NCBI RefSeq assembly: GCF_947493865.1
Contig: NZ_CANLTC010000002.1
Span: 1 to 64,000 of the forward strand
Reading direction: 5' to 3'
Source: an uncultured Halomonas sp.
GTDB taxonomy: Bacteria; Pseudomonadota; Gammaproteobacteria; Pseudomonadales; Halomonadaceae
DNA: 64,000 bases
Part shown: positions 25,573 through 34,106 of the stretch, piece after piece
Position numbering within the stretch: the first letter of the stretch is position 1
Layout: each line of letters begins with the position of its first letter
Notes under the pieces: model-generated
What the model was told of the DNA's origin: nothing
The model's database searches: none
The model's input: the letters and a program-made list of their open reading frames with translations, nothing else
Program-made: the position numbers and the translations under genes

Positions 25573-26965
25573 TATGCATACTCGCTTGGGGCCTAAAGCC
25601 ACTTGGCAGACATTCTTGAAACGGCGCAGTTTTGGAACGCGACCCGTATGGTTGCTGGTGCCCGGGGTTCTGGGATTGTTGCTCTATGCCTCGTTCCGGG
25701 TTTTTTGGCCCGATGCCGGCAAGTTGGGGGAGCATCTGACGGCCTTTCTGGGGCTGATCGCGATACTGGCTTATGGGCGGGGTATTCGCAATTCGCTGGC
25801 GCTCTGGCTGCTGCTCGCGGGGGTGGTCGTGCAAGCTCTCTCCTGGTGGCTGGGGTATCTGCATCATCCTGATTGGGTTGCAAGCAATCCGGAGGTCGAT
25901 CGCCTGGCAAAGCTGTTCATCTTTATCGGCGTTGCCTGGTGGTTGGGGGGAAGTACGCATAGTACGTTCATCGTCTGGGGAAGCGCGCTGGTATTTTACG
26001 TGCTGGCCACGCTGGTGCTGGGCGATGGAATACAGGGCTGGATTCGTGGTCTGCAAGGAGAGCGGATAGGGTTTGGTATACGCAACCTGCAACATGGTGC
26101 CATGTTGTTCGGCGTCGCTTTTCTGGGCCTCGTGCTGTTTGCAAGACGCTGGCTGCAGCCAGGGAAGTACAGGGCGCTGCGGCTGACGATCTGGGGCGTG
26201 CTTTTCGTGATCTGCCTGCTTGGGGTCGTGATCGGACAGACCCGGGCGGTATGGCTGGCGCTGTTGATTGCCTTGCCGGTGGCTGGGGGCCTCTGGTGGC
26301 TGTATAAGCCCCGCGACGCTTCGCTGAACACGAATCGCAGGTCTCTTGTCGTCGGTTGCCTCATGGCACTGGTGGCACTGACAATTGCAGGCCTGTCTTT
26401 CGATGACACTGTCGAAGAGAGAATCGGCACTGAGTCCCAGGTCATTGCGCAATTGCTGGACGGTCGGGTAGAGGAGTTGCCCTATACAAGCATCGGCATC
26501 CGCATTCATACCTGGCGTGCCGCGAGCGAATGGATTGCCGAGCGGCCACTGGTTGGCTGGGGCGGTGAAGGGCGCAGCCTGGTCATCAGCGAAACCGCCT
26601 GGTTGCCTGATTGGGTGAAGCAGCAGTTTGGCCATCTTCATAACTTTTTCCTGGAGGTATGGGTAGCCTACGGCGTGCTGGGGCTGGCCGTGATTGGGGC
26701 GTTGGCATTCTGGATAGGGCGTGGTACCTGGCTTGCCTGGCGTGGAGGGATCATGCCGGGGGATATGGCGCTATTCGGGGCCGCCTTTTTCGTTTATTGG
26801 ATGATCGTCAATCAGTTTGAATCCTACAACTCCTTCTGGACAGGCGTTTACGTGCATAATCTCGTCGTAGGTGGATTGGTCACGCAATACTGGCGTTGGT
26901 TGGTGGTGAGCGGGCAAGTTGGACCGGATGCAGGTGGGGCGGTAGCGCCTCGCTTGGAGGGATGA
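25562..26965 (+). CDS. O-antigen ligase/polymerase family protein (Wzy_C)
   Basis: A 467-residue inner-membrane protein with about eleven hydrophobic segments. The Wzy_C core is visible: GQTRAVWLALLIALPVA in the middle, then a large periplasmic loop (about 270-350) ending in GWGGEGRS and FGHLHNFFLEVWVAYG. The last carries the conserved His of WaaL ligases. In an ABC-export locus the ligase joining glycan to lipid A-core is the likelier role than a polymerase. It overlaps the preceding gene by 11 bases and the next by four. Confidence 0.8.
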   Translation: MPTDMHTRLGPKATWQTFLKRRSFGTRPVWLLVPGVLGLLLYASFRVFWPDAGKLGEHLTAFLGLIAILAYGRGIRNSLALWLLLAGVVVQALSWWLGYLHHPDWVASNPEVDRLAKLFIFIGVAWWLGGSTHSTFIVWGSALVFYVLATLVLGDGIQGWIRGLQGERIGFGIRNLQHGAMLFGVAFLGLVLFARRWLQPGKYRALRLTIWGVLFVICLLGVVIGQTRAVWLALLIALPVAGGLWWLYKPRDASLNTNRRSLVVGCLMALVALTIAGLSFDDTVEERIGTESQVIAQLLDGRVEELPYTSIGIRIHTWRAASEWIAERPLVGWGGEGRSLVISETAWLPDWVKQQFGHLHNFFLEVWVAYGVLGLAVIGALAFWIGRGTWLAWRGGIMPGDMALFGAAFFVYWMIVNQFESYNSFWTGVYVHNLVVGGLVTQYWRWLVVSGQVGPDAGGAVAPRLEG

Positions 26966-28143
26966 CGGGTTTGCGTACGTTGATCGTCGTCAGAAGTTTG
27001 AAGATGGGTGGCATGGAGCGTGTCGCCGTCGACCTGGCCGATGCTTTTGCCCAGGAAGGATGCGAAAGCCACCTGCTGGTGTTTAGAAAGCGAGACCAAG
27101 GGCTGGCACCGGAACATCCCGGCGTGAAGGTGCATCTTTTTTCACTGCGTTGGTGGCAGCGCGCTACCGGTATCGGCTTGCTTGCAGAAATCGTCTCGCG
27201 CCTGATATTGAATCCCTTGATCCGACGTTCGCAATTCGTATGGACCGGCTGGCTGGGCGGCGGTCTGTTTCGTCTATGGCTATGGCGTTTCGAGAAGCGT
27301 CATGGCCGGGTCGATCGCATCGTTTTTCGCGGGATAGGCACGTTCGAGCTGGTCTGGAGCTTCCGTGACGAGCGGGCGCGCTTCGTGCTCGAAAATCGGT
27401 TGCCCATCGACAAGACATCATGGTCGCAGAAGCTGTTTGCACGCTGCCTGTTTCCGAACAAGCATCTCGTCGCCGTTTCCCAAGGCGTAGCGGAGAGCGT
27501 GCGTCTTGCCGAGGAGAAATGGGCATTCAAGCCTGCGTCGCTGGCGGTGATCGTCAATCCTTGCCCGGTCGAGAGAATCCGTGAGCTGATGTATCAGCCA
27601 CAGCCGGACATTCCTTCACGACCCTATATCGTCAACGTCGCGCGACTGGTGCCCCAGAAGGATCATGCCTTGTTGCTGCGCGCTTATGCCCTGGCCAACC
27701 CGGAGGAGCCGCTGGTGATCGTCGGCGAGGGGCCGTTGCAAGGCGTCCTGGAAAAGCAGGCTTCGGAGTTGGGTATCGCCGACAAGGTGCATTTCGTCGG
27801 GCATCAGGCCAATCCTTACCCCTGGATGCATCATGCTCGCCTGTTCGTGCTGAGCTCCCGGGTCGAAGGCATGGGCATCGTGCTGACCGAGTCGCTGGCC
27901 TGTGGCACCCCGGTTATTTCCGTGGACTGTCCGGGCGGTATCCGCGAGGTGCTGAAAGGCGAGTTGGAGACTGCTATCGCCGAGCGTAGCGATTCAGGGC
28001 TGGCAGAGAAGATAAATGTTTCTCTTCAGGGGCCCAAGCCGCCGGTTGACGACGCGTGGCTGCAGGATTTCTTGCCTTCGAAGGTGGTTCGGGGGTTTCT
28101 GGAAGACCAGGCTGGAAGGCCAGGCCAGAAGGGCAGGCATTGA
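26962..28143 (+). CDS. GT4 family glycosyltransferase
   Basis: A 393-residue GT-B enzyme beginning LRTLIVVRSLKMGGMERVAV, the usual donor-loop start of GT4 proteins. The C-terminal half has NVARLVPQKDHALLLRA, VIVGEGPLQ, and VLSSRVEGMGIVLTESLA with the donor-binding Glu residues. The ATG at 26962 is chosen because GGAGGG precedes it and it overlaps the previous stop (ATGA). It probably adds a sugar to the glycan or core; the sugar cannot be read from the sequence. Confidence 0.9.
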   Translation: MTGLRTLIVVRSLKMGGMERVAVDLADAFAQEGCESHLLVFRKRDQGLAPEHPGVKVHLFSLRWWQRATGIGLLAEIVSRLILNPLIRRSQFVWTGWLGGGLFRLWLWRFEKRHGRVDRIVFRGIGTFELVWSFRDERARFVLENRLPIDKTSWSQKLFARCLFPNKHLVAVSQGVAESVRLAEEKWAFKPASLAVIVNPCPVERIRELMYQPQPDIPSRPYIVNVARLVPQKDHALLLRAYALANPEEPLVIVGEGPLQGVLEKQASELGIADKVHFVGHQANPYPWMHHARLFVLSSRVEGMGIVLTESLACGTPVISVDCPGGIREVLKGELETAIAERSDSGLAEKINVSLQGPKPPVDDAWLQDFLPSKVVRGFLEDQAGRPGQKGRH

Positions 28144-29205
28144 ATGAGCATCGACAGAGAGGCCGTGACAAAGGTGCCTGAAAAAGTCTTGCATATCTGC
28201 TACATGGACAAGTTCATCCCGGCGTTCATCGACTTCGTGCGCGAGGAAATTGGGGGTTCCCATAACCACTTCCATCTCATACAGAACAATCGGCATTACT
28301 CCTATCGGCGGGGCGAGGATACCGAGGAGCAAACCAGCAAGTTCGGCTTCTTCAGGCTCCACTTCAAGATGCGCAGGTACGACAAGATCGTGTTGCACGG
28401 GCTTTTCAACAAGTACGTCATTTTGCTGCTGGTGCTCAATCCAAAACTGCTTAGCCGATGCTATTGGGTCATGTGGGGCGGTGATTTATATAGCTACAAA
28501 GCCAGGAAAAAGACGCTCAAGAAGAAGTTTGTGGAGCGCTGTCGGCGCAAGGTGATTCGGGACATGGGGCATCTGGTCACCTATGTGCCCGGCGACGTCG
28601 AGCTGGCACGGCAGTGGTATGGCGCTAGAGGGCAATACGTCGAAAGCTTCGTTTACCCGAGCAATCTCTACAAGCCTCTGGATGTGCCTGAAAAAGAAGC
28701 CGACGATACGAAATTCACGGTGTTGGTTGGTAACTCCGCAAGCAGGAGCAACGAGCACTTCGAGGCATTCGACAGGCTGGCCGCGTTAACCAGGGAGAAC
28801 GTACATGTCATCTGTCCGCTTTCCTATGGCGACCTAAAGTACGCCAGGCACGTCATCGAGCGTGGGCAAGAATTGTTTGGCGATCGCTTCACGGCGCTTA
28901 CCGATTTCATGCCGCTGGAAGATTACCTGAAGCTGCTGGGCGAGGTGGATATTGCGTTGTTCGCCCATCGCCGGCAGCAGGCCATGGGGAACCTCATTAC
29001 CCTGCTGGGGCTCGGCAAGAAAGTATACATACGCCGGGAAATTACTCCCTGGTCGCTATTCGAAAGCCTGGACATCAAGGTTTTCGATATGGACGAATTC
29101 GATCTCGCTACATTGGATAGCGACACCGCCAGGCGCAACCGGGAAATCATCAGCGCGTATTTTTCCAGGGAGCGACTGGCACACCAGCTCAAGGATATCT
29201 TGTAG
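28144..29205 (+). CDS. wecF: Fuc4NAc transferase, WecF-like (GT56)
   Basis: A 353-residue enzyme of family GT56, which in enterobacterial common antigen transfers 4-acetamido-4,6-dideoxygalactose from its dTDP form to the lipid-linked intermediate. Family segments are VLHICYMDKFIPAFIDFV, YWVMWGGDLY, VGNSASRSNEH, and FAHRRQQAMGNL near residue 275. It begins directly after the previous stop and is followed within seven bases by an acetyltransferase and then wecE, so the Fuc4NAc branch is complete here except for its shared RmlA/RmlB steps. Confidence 0.9.
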   Translation: MSIDREAVTKVPEKVLHICYMDKFIPAFIDFVREEIGGSHNHFHLIQNNRHYSYRRGEDTEEQTSKFGFFRLHFKMRRYDKIVLHGLFNKYVILLLVLNPKLLSRCYWVMWGGDLYSYKARKKTLKKKFVERCRRKVIRDMGHLVTYVPGDVELARQWYGARGQYVESFVYPSNLYKPLDVPEKEADDTKFTVLVGNSASRSNEHFEAFDRLAALTRENVHVICPLSYGDLKYARHVIERGQELFGDRFTALTDFMPLEDYLKLLGEVDIALFAHRRQQAMGNLITLLGLGKKVYIRREITPWSLFESLDIKVFDMDEFDLATLDSDTARRNREIISAYFSRERLAHQLKDIL

Positions 29206-29211
29206 GAAGCC

Positions 29212-29787
29212 ATGGCATACCTTACTCAAGAGGCGCTCGAGGCGCTGGGATTCAAGAAGCTTGGCAAGAACGTCAAGATCAGCGACAAGGCCAGCATCTA
29301 CGATCACGAACGCATCGAGATCGACGACAATTCCCGGATCGACGATTTTTGCGTGGTCTCCGGGCGGGTCAGTATCGGCAAGTTCTGTCATATCTCACCT
29401 CAATGCCTGATAGCGGGAGGCGAGCTTGGCGTGTTCCTTGCCGATTTCTGCGGCCTTGCCTATGGCGTCAAGGTGTTTTCCCAGTCAGACGACTACAGCG
29501 GAGCGACCATGGTCAGTTCACTGGTCGACAAGAAGTACAAGAACGAGTTCTTCAGCCGGGTGGTGCTTGAAAGGCACGTGATCGTCGGCGCCGGATCGAT
29601 CGTCTTTCCCGGTGTCACTATTGCAGAAGGCGGCTCGATCGGCGCGATGACACTGGTGAGCAAGAGCACCGACCCCTGGGGGATCTATTTTGGTTGCCCG
29701 GCTCGGCGTATCAAGGAGAGAAAAAAGGACATGCTGGAACTCGAAAAGCAGTTTCTGAAAGAGCGCAATGATGATCCCGTTCAATAA
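29212..29787 (+). CDS. Hexapeptide-repeat acetyltransferase, probable dTDP-Fuc4N acetylase
   Basis: A 191-residue left-handed beta-helix acyltransferase: repeated hexapeptide-type strands (VKISDKASIYDHERIEIDD, VSIGKFCHISPQ) and the late VIVGAGSIVFPGVTIAEGGSIGA, then PWGIYFGCPARRI. It uses acetyl-CoA. ECA clusters use a GNAT-type WecD for the N-acetylation of dTDP-Fuc4N; here the hexapeptide enzyme between wecF and wecE most likely does that step, as VioB/FdtC-like enzymes do for related sugars. It overlaps wecE by 20 bases. Confidence 0.85.
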   Translation: MAYLTQEALEALGFKKLGKNVKISDKASIYDHERIEIDDNSRIDDFCVVSGRVSIGKFCHISPQCLIAGGELGVFLADFCGLAYGVKVFSQSDDYSGATMVSSLVDKKYKNEFFSRVVLERHVIVGAGSIVFPGVTIAEGGSIGAMTLVSKSTDPWGIYFGCPARRIKERKKDMLELEKQFLKERNDDPVQ

Positions 29788-30901
29788 GCCACCCTACACC
29801 GGCAGTGAAGATGCCTATGTGCTGGCTGCCATGCGCAGCGACAAGATATCCGGCGACGGCGAATACACGCTGCGCTGCCAGCAGTGGTTTCGTGAACATC
29901 TCGGTTGCCATAAGGCGCTGCTGACGCCCTCCTGTACTCATGCCCTGGAGATGGCGGCGCTGCTGATCGACATTCGCCCTGGGGATGAAGTGATCATGCC
30001 CAGTTATACTTTCGTCAGCACTGCCAATGCTTTTGTGCTGCGCGGCGCCAAGATCGTGTTCGTCGACATTCGCCCCGATACCATGAATATCGATGAAGGT
30101 TGCATCGAAGCCGCCATCACGGCCAACACCAAGGCCATCGTAGTCGTGCACTATGCCGGGGTGGCCTGCGAGATGGATAGCATCATGTCGCTGGCCGAAC
30201 GTCACGGCCTCTTTGTCATCGAGGATGCCGCCCAGGGAATGATGGCGACCTACAAGGGACGTCGTCTCGGTAGCATTGGTCATCTGGGTGCCTATAGCTT
30301 CCACGAGACCAAGAACTATACCAGCGGCGGCGAGGGTGGGCTCTTGATCGTCAACGACGAGCGTTTCGCGGAACGGGCCGAGGTTCTCAGAGAGAAGGGC
30401 ACCAATCGCAGCCAGTTCTTCCGCGGCATGGTCGATAAATATTCCTGGGTCGATGTGGGTAGCAGTTATCTGCCCAGTGAACTGCAGGCGGCTTATCTAT
30501 GGGGGCAACTGCAAGAGGTCGATGGGATCGATACCGACCGACGTCGTGCCTGGCATTATTACCTTGATGCGCTTTCGCCACTGGCCGAGCGCGGTGTCCT
30601 GTGTCTGCCGACGATACCCGAGACGTGTCGGCACAACGCTCACATGTTTTATCTCAAGGTTGCGGACATCGACGAGCGCTCCCGCCTACTTGCTTTCTTG
30701 AAAGAACAGGGCGTGATGGCGGTGTTTCACTATGTGCCGCTGCACACTTCTGTGGCGGGTCGGCGTTGGGGAGCCTTTGCCGGCGACGATAGGTTCACCA
30801 GTCGCGAAAGCGATCGACTAATCCGGCTACCGCTATGGTATGGCATCGGTGAAGAGAATTTGAATTTCGTCGTGGCGGCGGTGGGGCGTTATTTCGCCTG
30901 A
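29768..30901 (+). CDS. wecE: dTDP-4-amino-4,6-dideoxygalactose transaminase (WecE)
   Basis: A 377-residue PLP aminotransferase of the DegT/DnrJ/EryC1 family, closely resembling E. coli WecE: PSYTFVSTANAFVLRGAK, VHYAGVACEMD, VIEDAAQG and the PLP Lys in SFHETKNYTSGGEGG (Lys182). It aminates dTDP-4-keto-6-deoxyglucose, the product of RmlB, using glutamate. Two ATGs open the frame; either may be used. It ends the rightward polysaccharide operon and overlaps the converging gene by 13 bases. Confidence 0.96.
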   Translation: MMIPFNKPPYTGSEDAYVLAAMRSDKISGDGEYTLRCQQWFREHLGCHKALLTPSCTHALEMAALLIDIRPGDEVIMPSYTFVSTANAFVLRGAKIVFVDIRPDTMNIDEGCIEAAITANTKAIVVVHYAGVACEMDSIMSLAERHGLFVIEDAAQGMMATYKGRRLGSIGHLGAYSFHETKNYTSGGEGGLLIVNDERFAERAEVLREKGTNRSQFFRGMVDKYSWVDVGSSYLPSELQAAYLWGQLQEVDGIDTDRRRAWHYYLDALSPLAERGVLCLPTIPETCRHNAHMFYLKVADIDERSRLLAFLKEQGVMAVFHYVPLHTSVAGRRWGAFAGDDRFTSRESDRLIRLPLWYGIGEENLNFVVAAVGRYFA

Positions 30902-31467
30902 CTCTCTAGACTTTCCAGGCTTTCCAGGCGCTTCATGAATCGCGCCCACTGTCGATTGATCTTGGCGTCTGCCAGCGGTTTGATCAATGAGGCGAGTTTG
31001 ATGAAGTCACGATCGCCGATGCCGTCGATCAAGAATAAGCGGGGCGGTGTCTTCTCCAGGTTGCAGACGATATTGCTGGCCCGCAAGTCGCTGGTGAAGA
31101 TACGGTTGGCGTAGAGATAATCATGTAACTGCATCAGCGGCGTGGTGATCTCCACCGTGGTGAGTCGGCCGCTGGTCAGTAGGATATCCAGCCGTGGCAG
31201 CGGGCTGCCTTTCGTATCTTGCAACAGGTCGAAAACCAGACCATCGCCAAGGTTGGTCTCGACCCAGCCGTGACAGCGCGGCAAATGGGACCAGTCTATG
31301 TCACGACGCTCGAGTTTGGTGAAGTATTCGTAGTCCTTCCGGTTCTGCTCCTTGTTGTTCTTGAAGTTATGCGCGACCTTCACACAGCGTTTCTCGTCTC
31401 GAGGATGACGGTAGCAGTTACGCTCGGTGCCTCGCCCAATCAATAGGTCGTCTTGCAGATGAAGCAT
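30889..31467 (-). CDS. YrbL-type kinase-like protein
   Basis: A 192-residue protein of the PhoP-regulatory-network YrbL family, a small protein-kinase-like fold. The start MLHLQDDLLIGRGTERNCY with RCVKVAH (ATP Lys) matches E. coli YrbL from its first residue, and an AAGGA lies upstream of the ATG at 31467. SDLRASNIV and IDGIGD stand where kinases have the catalytic and metal-binding motifs. It follows a core-type glycosyltransferase by 16 bases on the same strand, so it may phosphorylate an LPS-core sugar; that is inference from kinase-fold core enzymes such as WaaP. Confidence 0.8.
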   Translation of the reverse strand: MLHLQDDLLIGRGTERNCYRHPRDEKRCVKVAHNFKNNKEQNRKDYEYFTKLERRDIDWSHLPRCHGWVETNLGDGLVFDLLQDTKGSPLPRLDILLTSGRLTTVEITTPLMQLHDYLYANRIFTSDLRASNIVCNLEKTPPRLFLIDGIGDRDFIKLASLIKPLADAKINRQWARFMKRLESLESLESQAK

Positions 31468-31483
31468 GAACGCGTTTTCCTTT

Positions 31484-32629
31484 TTAACTGCCATCGGCAA
31501 GCGACTGAAACGAAGCCTTGAGCTTTTTGTACTGTTCTTGATGCGAGTAGTGCGTCGCAAGGTTGGCTAAGCGGGAGCCTAGTTCTTCCTGTTCGCCGTT
31601 TACAAGCAGCTTGGCGATTCGCGAGGCCCAGGCGTCGCTATCGTCGTCGAGTATCAGGTCAGGGAACTCTTTCTCGATCAATTCGGCGGCGCCCACCCAG
31701 GCGGATAGTAGCACCGGCGTGCCGCAAGCCATGGCTTCCAGCGCGACACGTCCAAACTCTTCGATATGGGCGGGGAGCGTAAAAACATCGAGAGCGCCGT
31801 AGAAATGCTCGATATCCGGCACCGTCGAGTGCCAGATGAAGCGATCACTTATTCCCAGCTTTTCCGCCTGTTGCTTGTAGGGGCTGGCATCGTCTTTACC
31901 GATCACGAGAAAGCGGCATTGGTCGGGAAGCCGCCGGCTTAGCAGCCCGGCGATCTCCACGAATCCTGCCACGTTGCGCTTCTTGAAGTTGCCTGATGTA
32001 ATCAAGCCGATCAGGAATTCATGCTCGCCAACGCCCAATGTTTTTCTGAAAGCATCGCGTTCCTTGCGAGCCTTGATAGGCGTGAACTGCACAGGATCAT
32101 AGCCCGGGTAGCTGACTTCGAGCTGATGGCTGGCCAGGCCATAGCGGTGCTTGAAATCGTTGGCCATCATCCTTGAGTTGACGGCTATCCGTTTGAACCG
32201 ACCCTGGGAAAGCACATGATCGTGGATGGCGGCAACTTCGTGGCCTTTTGGTAGTGCACGCCCATGAATCTGTTGGCTGGCTAGATGCACGCAGTTGTGC
32301 ATGTAGACAATATCCTGGCTCTCCGCATCGCCATGGCTTACCAGCAGCGCTGGACGATGGCGCTTGCACCAGGCCTGCACACGGCGATTGAACCAGAAGC
32401 GTCGGAAAGGGCCTTTGAAGGGCCAGCGGCGCAAGCGAACGAACCCTGCGCCTGCCTGTCTAGTCAGTTCGGGTTTGCCGCGTTCAGTGAGGATCACTAC
32501 ACGATACCCCAGCTCTTTGAGCGCCGCCGCCTGCTCGAAAGCATTACGCGTTGTCCCGGTGCTTTTTGCTATTTGACGAATGGCGATGGCGGCCAATGGA
32601 AACTGGTTCGGCGGTGTGGGCGAGGGCAT
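31484..32629 (-). CDS. GT4 family glycosyltransferase, LPS core type
   Basis: A 381-residue GT-B enzyme resembling WaaG-like glycosyltransferases: an N-terminal half with KSTGTTRNAFEQAAALKELG and AVNSRMMANDFKHRYG, and a C-terminal GT4 half with ISDRFIWHSTVPDIEHFYGA, DVFTLPAHIEEFGRVALEAM and GTPVLLSAWVGAAE. It is transcribed leftward, divergent from the gene at 32788 and upstream of the YrbL-type gene. Core-oligosaccharide synthesis is the likely role. The Shine-Dalgarno is poor. Confidence 0.85.
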   Translation of the reverse strand: MPSPTPPNQFPLAAIAIRQIAKSTGTTRNAFEQAAALKELGYRVVILTERGKPELTRQAGAGFVRLRRWPFKGPFRRFWFNRRVQAWCKRHRPALLVSHGDAESQDIVYMHNCVHLASQQIHGRALPKGHEVAAIHDHVLSQGRFKRIAVNSRMMANDFKHRYGLASHQLEVSYPGYDPVQFTPIKARKERDAFRKTLGVGEHEFLIGLITSGNFKKRNVAGFVEIAGLLSRRLPDQCRFLVIGKDDASPYKQQAEKLGISDRFIWHSTVPDIEHFYGALDVFTLPAHIEEFGRVALEAMACGTPVLLSAWVGAAELIEKEFPDLILDDDSDAWASRIAKLLVNGEQEELGSRLANLATHYSHQEQYKKLKASFQSLADGS

Positions 32630-32787
32630 TGGGAGGGTTCGCTTTTACGGGCAAGTGTCAGAGTGATGCTAAAGAAACGATCATAGGCTATGTGCTAGGG
32701 TCATTTCTGGCAACCTGAGCTGAAATATTGTATGTTATTTTATTCTAATTATTACCTGACTAATGGCTTTCCAGATAGACGTTCTTG

Positions 32788-33636
32788 ATGTCTTCGATAG
32801 AAAAACTACCCAAATTACCCAGCGGGGAACCCGTTCTCCCGGCGCTTTATGATCCTCAACTGCGCTGGGCGATGCTGCGCTCGCGTTGGGCCTATAGAAT
32901 ACGCTTGGCTTTCGAGGCATGTGTACTCAGGCCGTTGGAAAACCGGCTATTCGAACGCTGGTTGAAGCAGGAACGGTTTGCCCGGCAAGTGGAGGCCACG
33001 GGCTTACCTTATCGAAGTGTCGAGGCCTATCTGGATAAAAATCTGGAGTTACAGGTTGATCCGAATGCGTTGACCACACTGATATCCATCCCACGTTCGT
33101 TTCCGGTCAAATCGGAGCGCCGTTCCGCCTTGAATCAGTTTATCTGGAAGGGAGATTGGGACCGAACACGCTATGATTTTAGCAAGGGCAGCCGCTATCG
33201 GTTCATCGACGACATATGGAGACATCGGGATGAACCTGTCCAGAGTGCTGCCTATAAGCGGCTTGTACATCGAATCGAGCAAGGAAAGCCGTTTCGCTCT
33301 CACCATAAAGGCATTCTACTCAATACCCCGGATAAGGTGCTGGCGTACCTGAACGTCTATATCGGTTATATGAAAGACATGCAGCGGCATGGTTTCAATA
33401 ATACATTGGGCAAGGATCGTTTGGGGGTGGCAATCGATCGCCATGGCCGTGTCGTTAAACTTAACCGAGGGCTGCATCGACTTGCCATGGCGCAGGTGCT
33501 GGAGCTGAAAGCGATTCCGGTGCAGGTGCGGTCTGTGCATGCCCGGTGGTGGTTTCAAGTCACCAGCGGTAAACGTGGAGAGGCCGCCCTGGTGAAAATG
33601 GTGGAGGCATTGCGGGAGTGTCGGCCAGCGGTGTGA
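32788..33636 (+). CDS. Uncharacterised protein with a ParB-like C-terminal segment
   Basis: A 282-residue soluble, basic protein that I cannot assign. The first 170 residues contain no motif I know. Residues about 215-255 (GVAIDRHGRVVKLNRGLHR, then LAMAQVLELKAIPVQV) look like the ParB/sulfiredoxin-fold segment that normally reads DGRHRLAAA, with Asn-Arg-Gly replacing Asp-Gly. Similar proteins occur near polysaccharide genes in other bacteria. It stands alone, divergent from the GT4 gene and closed by a strong terminator. AT-rich DNA precedes it and should hold its promoter. The ATG is one codon after a TTG. Confidence 0.6.
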   Translation: MSSIEKLPKLPSGEPVLPALYDPQLRWAMLRSRWAYRIRLAFEACVLRPLENRLFERWLKQERFARQVEATGLPYRSVEAYLDKNLELQVDPNALTTLISIPRSFPVKSERRSALNQFIWKGDWDRTRYDFSKGSRYRFIDDIWRHRDEPVQSAAYKRLVHRIEQGKPFRSHHKGILLNTPDKVLAYLNVYIGYMKDMQRHGFNNTLGKDRLGVAIDRHGRVVKLNRGLHRLAMAQVLELKAIPVQVRSVHARWWFQVTSGKRGEAALVKMVEALRECRPAV

Positions 33637-33660
33637 GCATTTTTCTTGGGCAAGATCACC

Positions 33661-33704
33661 AAACGCAAGGAGCCCCGGCAGCGATGTCGGGGCTCCTTGC
33701 GTTT
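33661..33704 (+). terminator. Strong hairpin terminator
   Basis: A 17-bp perfect stem (AAACGCAAGGAGCCCCG at 33661-33677 against 33688-33704) with a 10-base loop, ending TTT on the plus strand and AAA at the other end. It lies 25 bases after the stop at 33636 and separates the polysaccharide locus from the hipBA module; it could work on both strands. Confidence 0.85.
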
Positions 33705-33734
33705 AGGGGCGTCGGTTCTTGTTGAAAACAAGAA

Positions 33735-33752
33735 TTTTCCTTACAGGGAAAA
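33735..33752. promoter_or_regulatory. HipB-type operator 1
   Basis: TTTTCCTTACAGGGAAAA, an inverted repeat with TTTTCC and GGAAAA half-sites six bases apart and one mismatch in the centre. First of three copies before hipB. Confidence 0.75.
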
Positions 33753-33783
33753 TATGCTGTACTGGCCATCATTAGCCACGTTG

Positions 33784-33801
33784 TTTTCCCTATAGGGAAA
33801 A
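33784..33801. promoter_or_regulatory. HipB-type operator 2 (perfect palindrome)
   Basis: TTTTCCCTATAGGGAAAA, a perfect 18-bp palindrome. Its centre is 49 bp from the centre of operator 1 and 49 bp from that of operator 3. A TTGTTT at 33781 and GCTAAT at 33805 overlap it as a possible promoter, so binding would block transcription. Confidence 0.8.
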
Positions 33802-33832
33802 TAGGCTAATGTTTGTGGCGGTTTCAACAATT

Positions 33833-33850
33833 TTTTCCTTGAAGGGAAAA
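33833..33850. promoter_or_regulatory. HipB-type operator 3
   Basis: TTTTCCTTGAAGGGAAAA, the same half-sites with one central mismatch, 26 bases before the hipB start codon. Confidence 0.75.
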
Positions 33851-33875
33851 TTCATATCGATATTCAGGAATCAGG

Positions 33876-34106
33876 ATGGATACGATCGAGATTCATGATG
33901 CGAAACGCCTTGGGCAACTGATTCGTCGTACACGGAAGCAGCAAGGATTGACGCTTGCCACCTTGGCCGGGCTGTGTGGACTAAGTGTTCGTTTTCTTAG
34001 CGAGCTGGAAAATGGTCGTGACACCTGCACCCTCGTTCGCGTCATGGCGGTTCTCGATGCCCTGGGTATTATGCTCGTCGCCTCTCCACCCGAGGAGGAT
34101 ACATGA
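33876..34106 (+). CDS. hipB: HipB-like antitoxin, HTH_3 DNA-binding protein
   Basis: A 76-residue Cro/CI-type helix-turn-helix protein: RLGQLIRRTRKQQGLTLATLA then GLSVRFLSELENGRDT, with the recognition helix near residues 38-48. It ends in a short flexible tail (ASPPEEDT). It should bind the three palindromes upstream and neutralise the HipA kinase, repressing its own operon. AGGAATC precedes the ATG; the stop overlaps the hipA start (ATGA). Confidence 0.9.
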   Translation: MDTIEIHDAKRLGQLIRRTRKQQGLTLATLAGLCGLSVRFLSELENGRDTCTLVRVMAVLDALGIMLVASPPEEDT

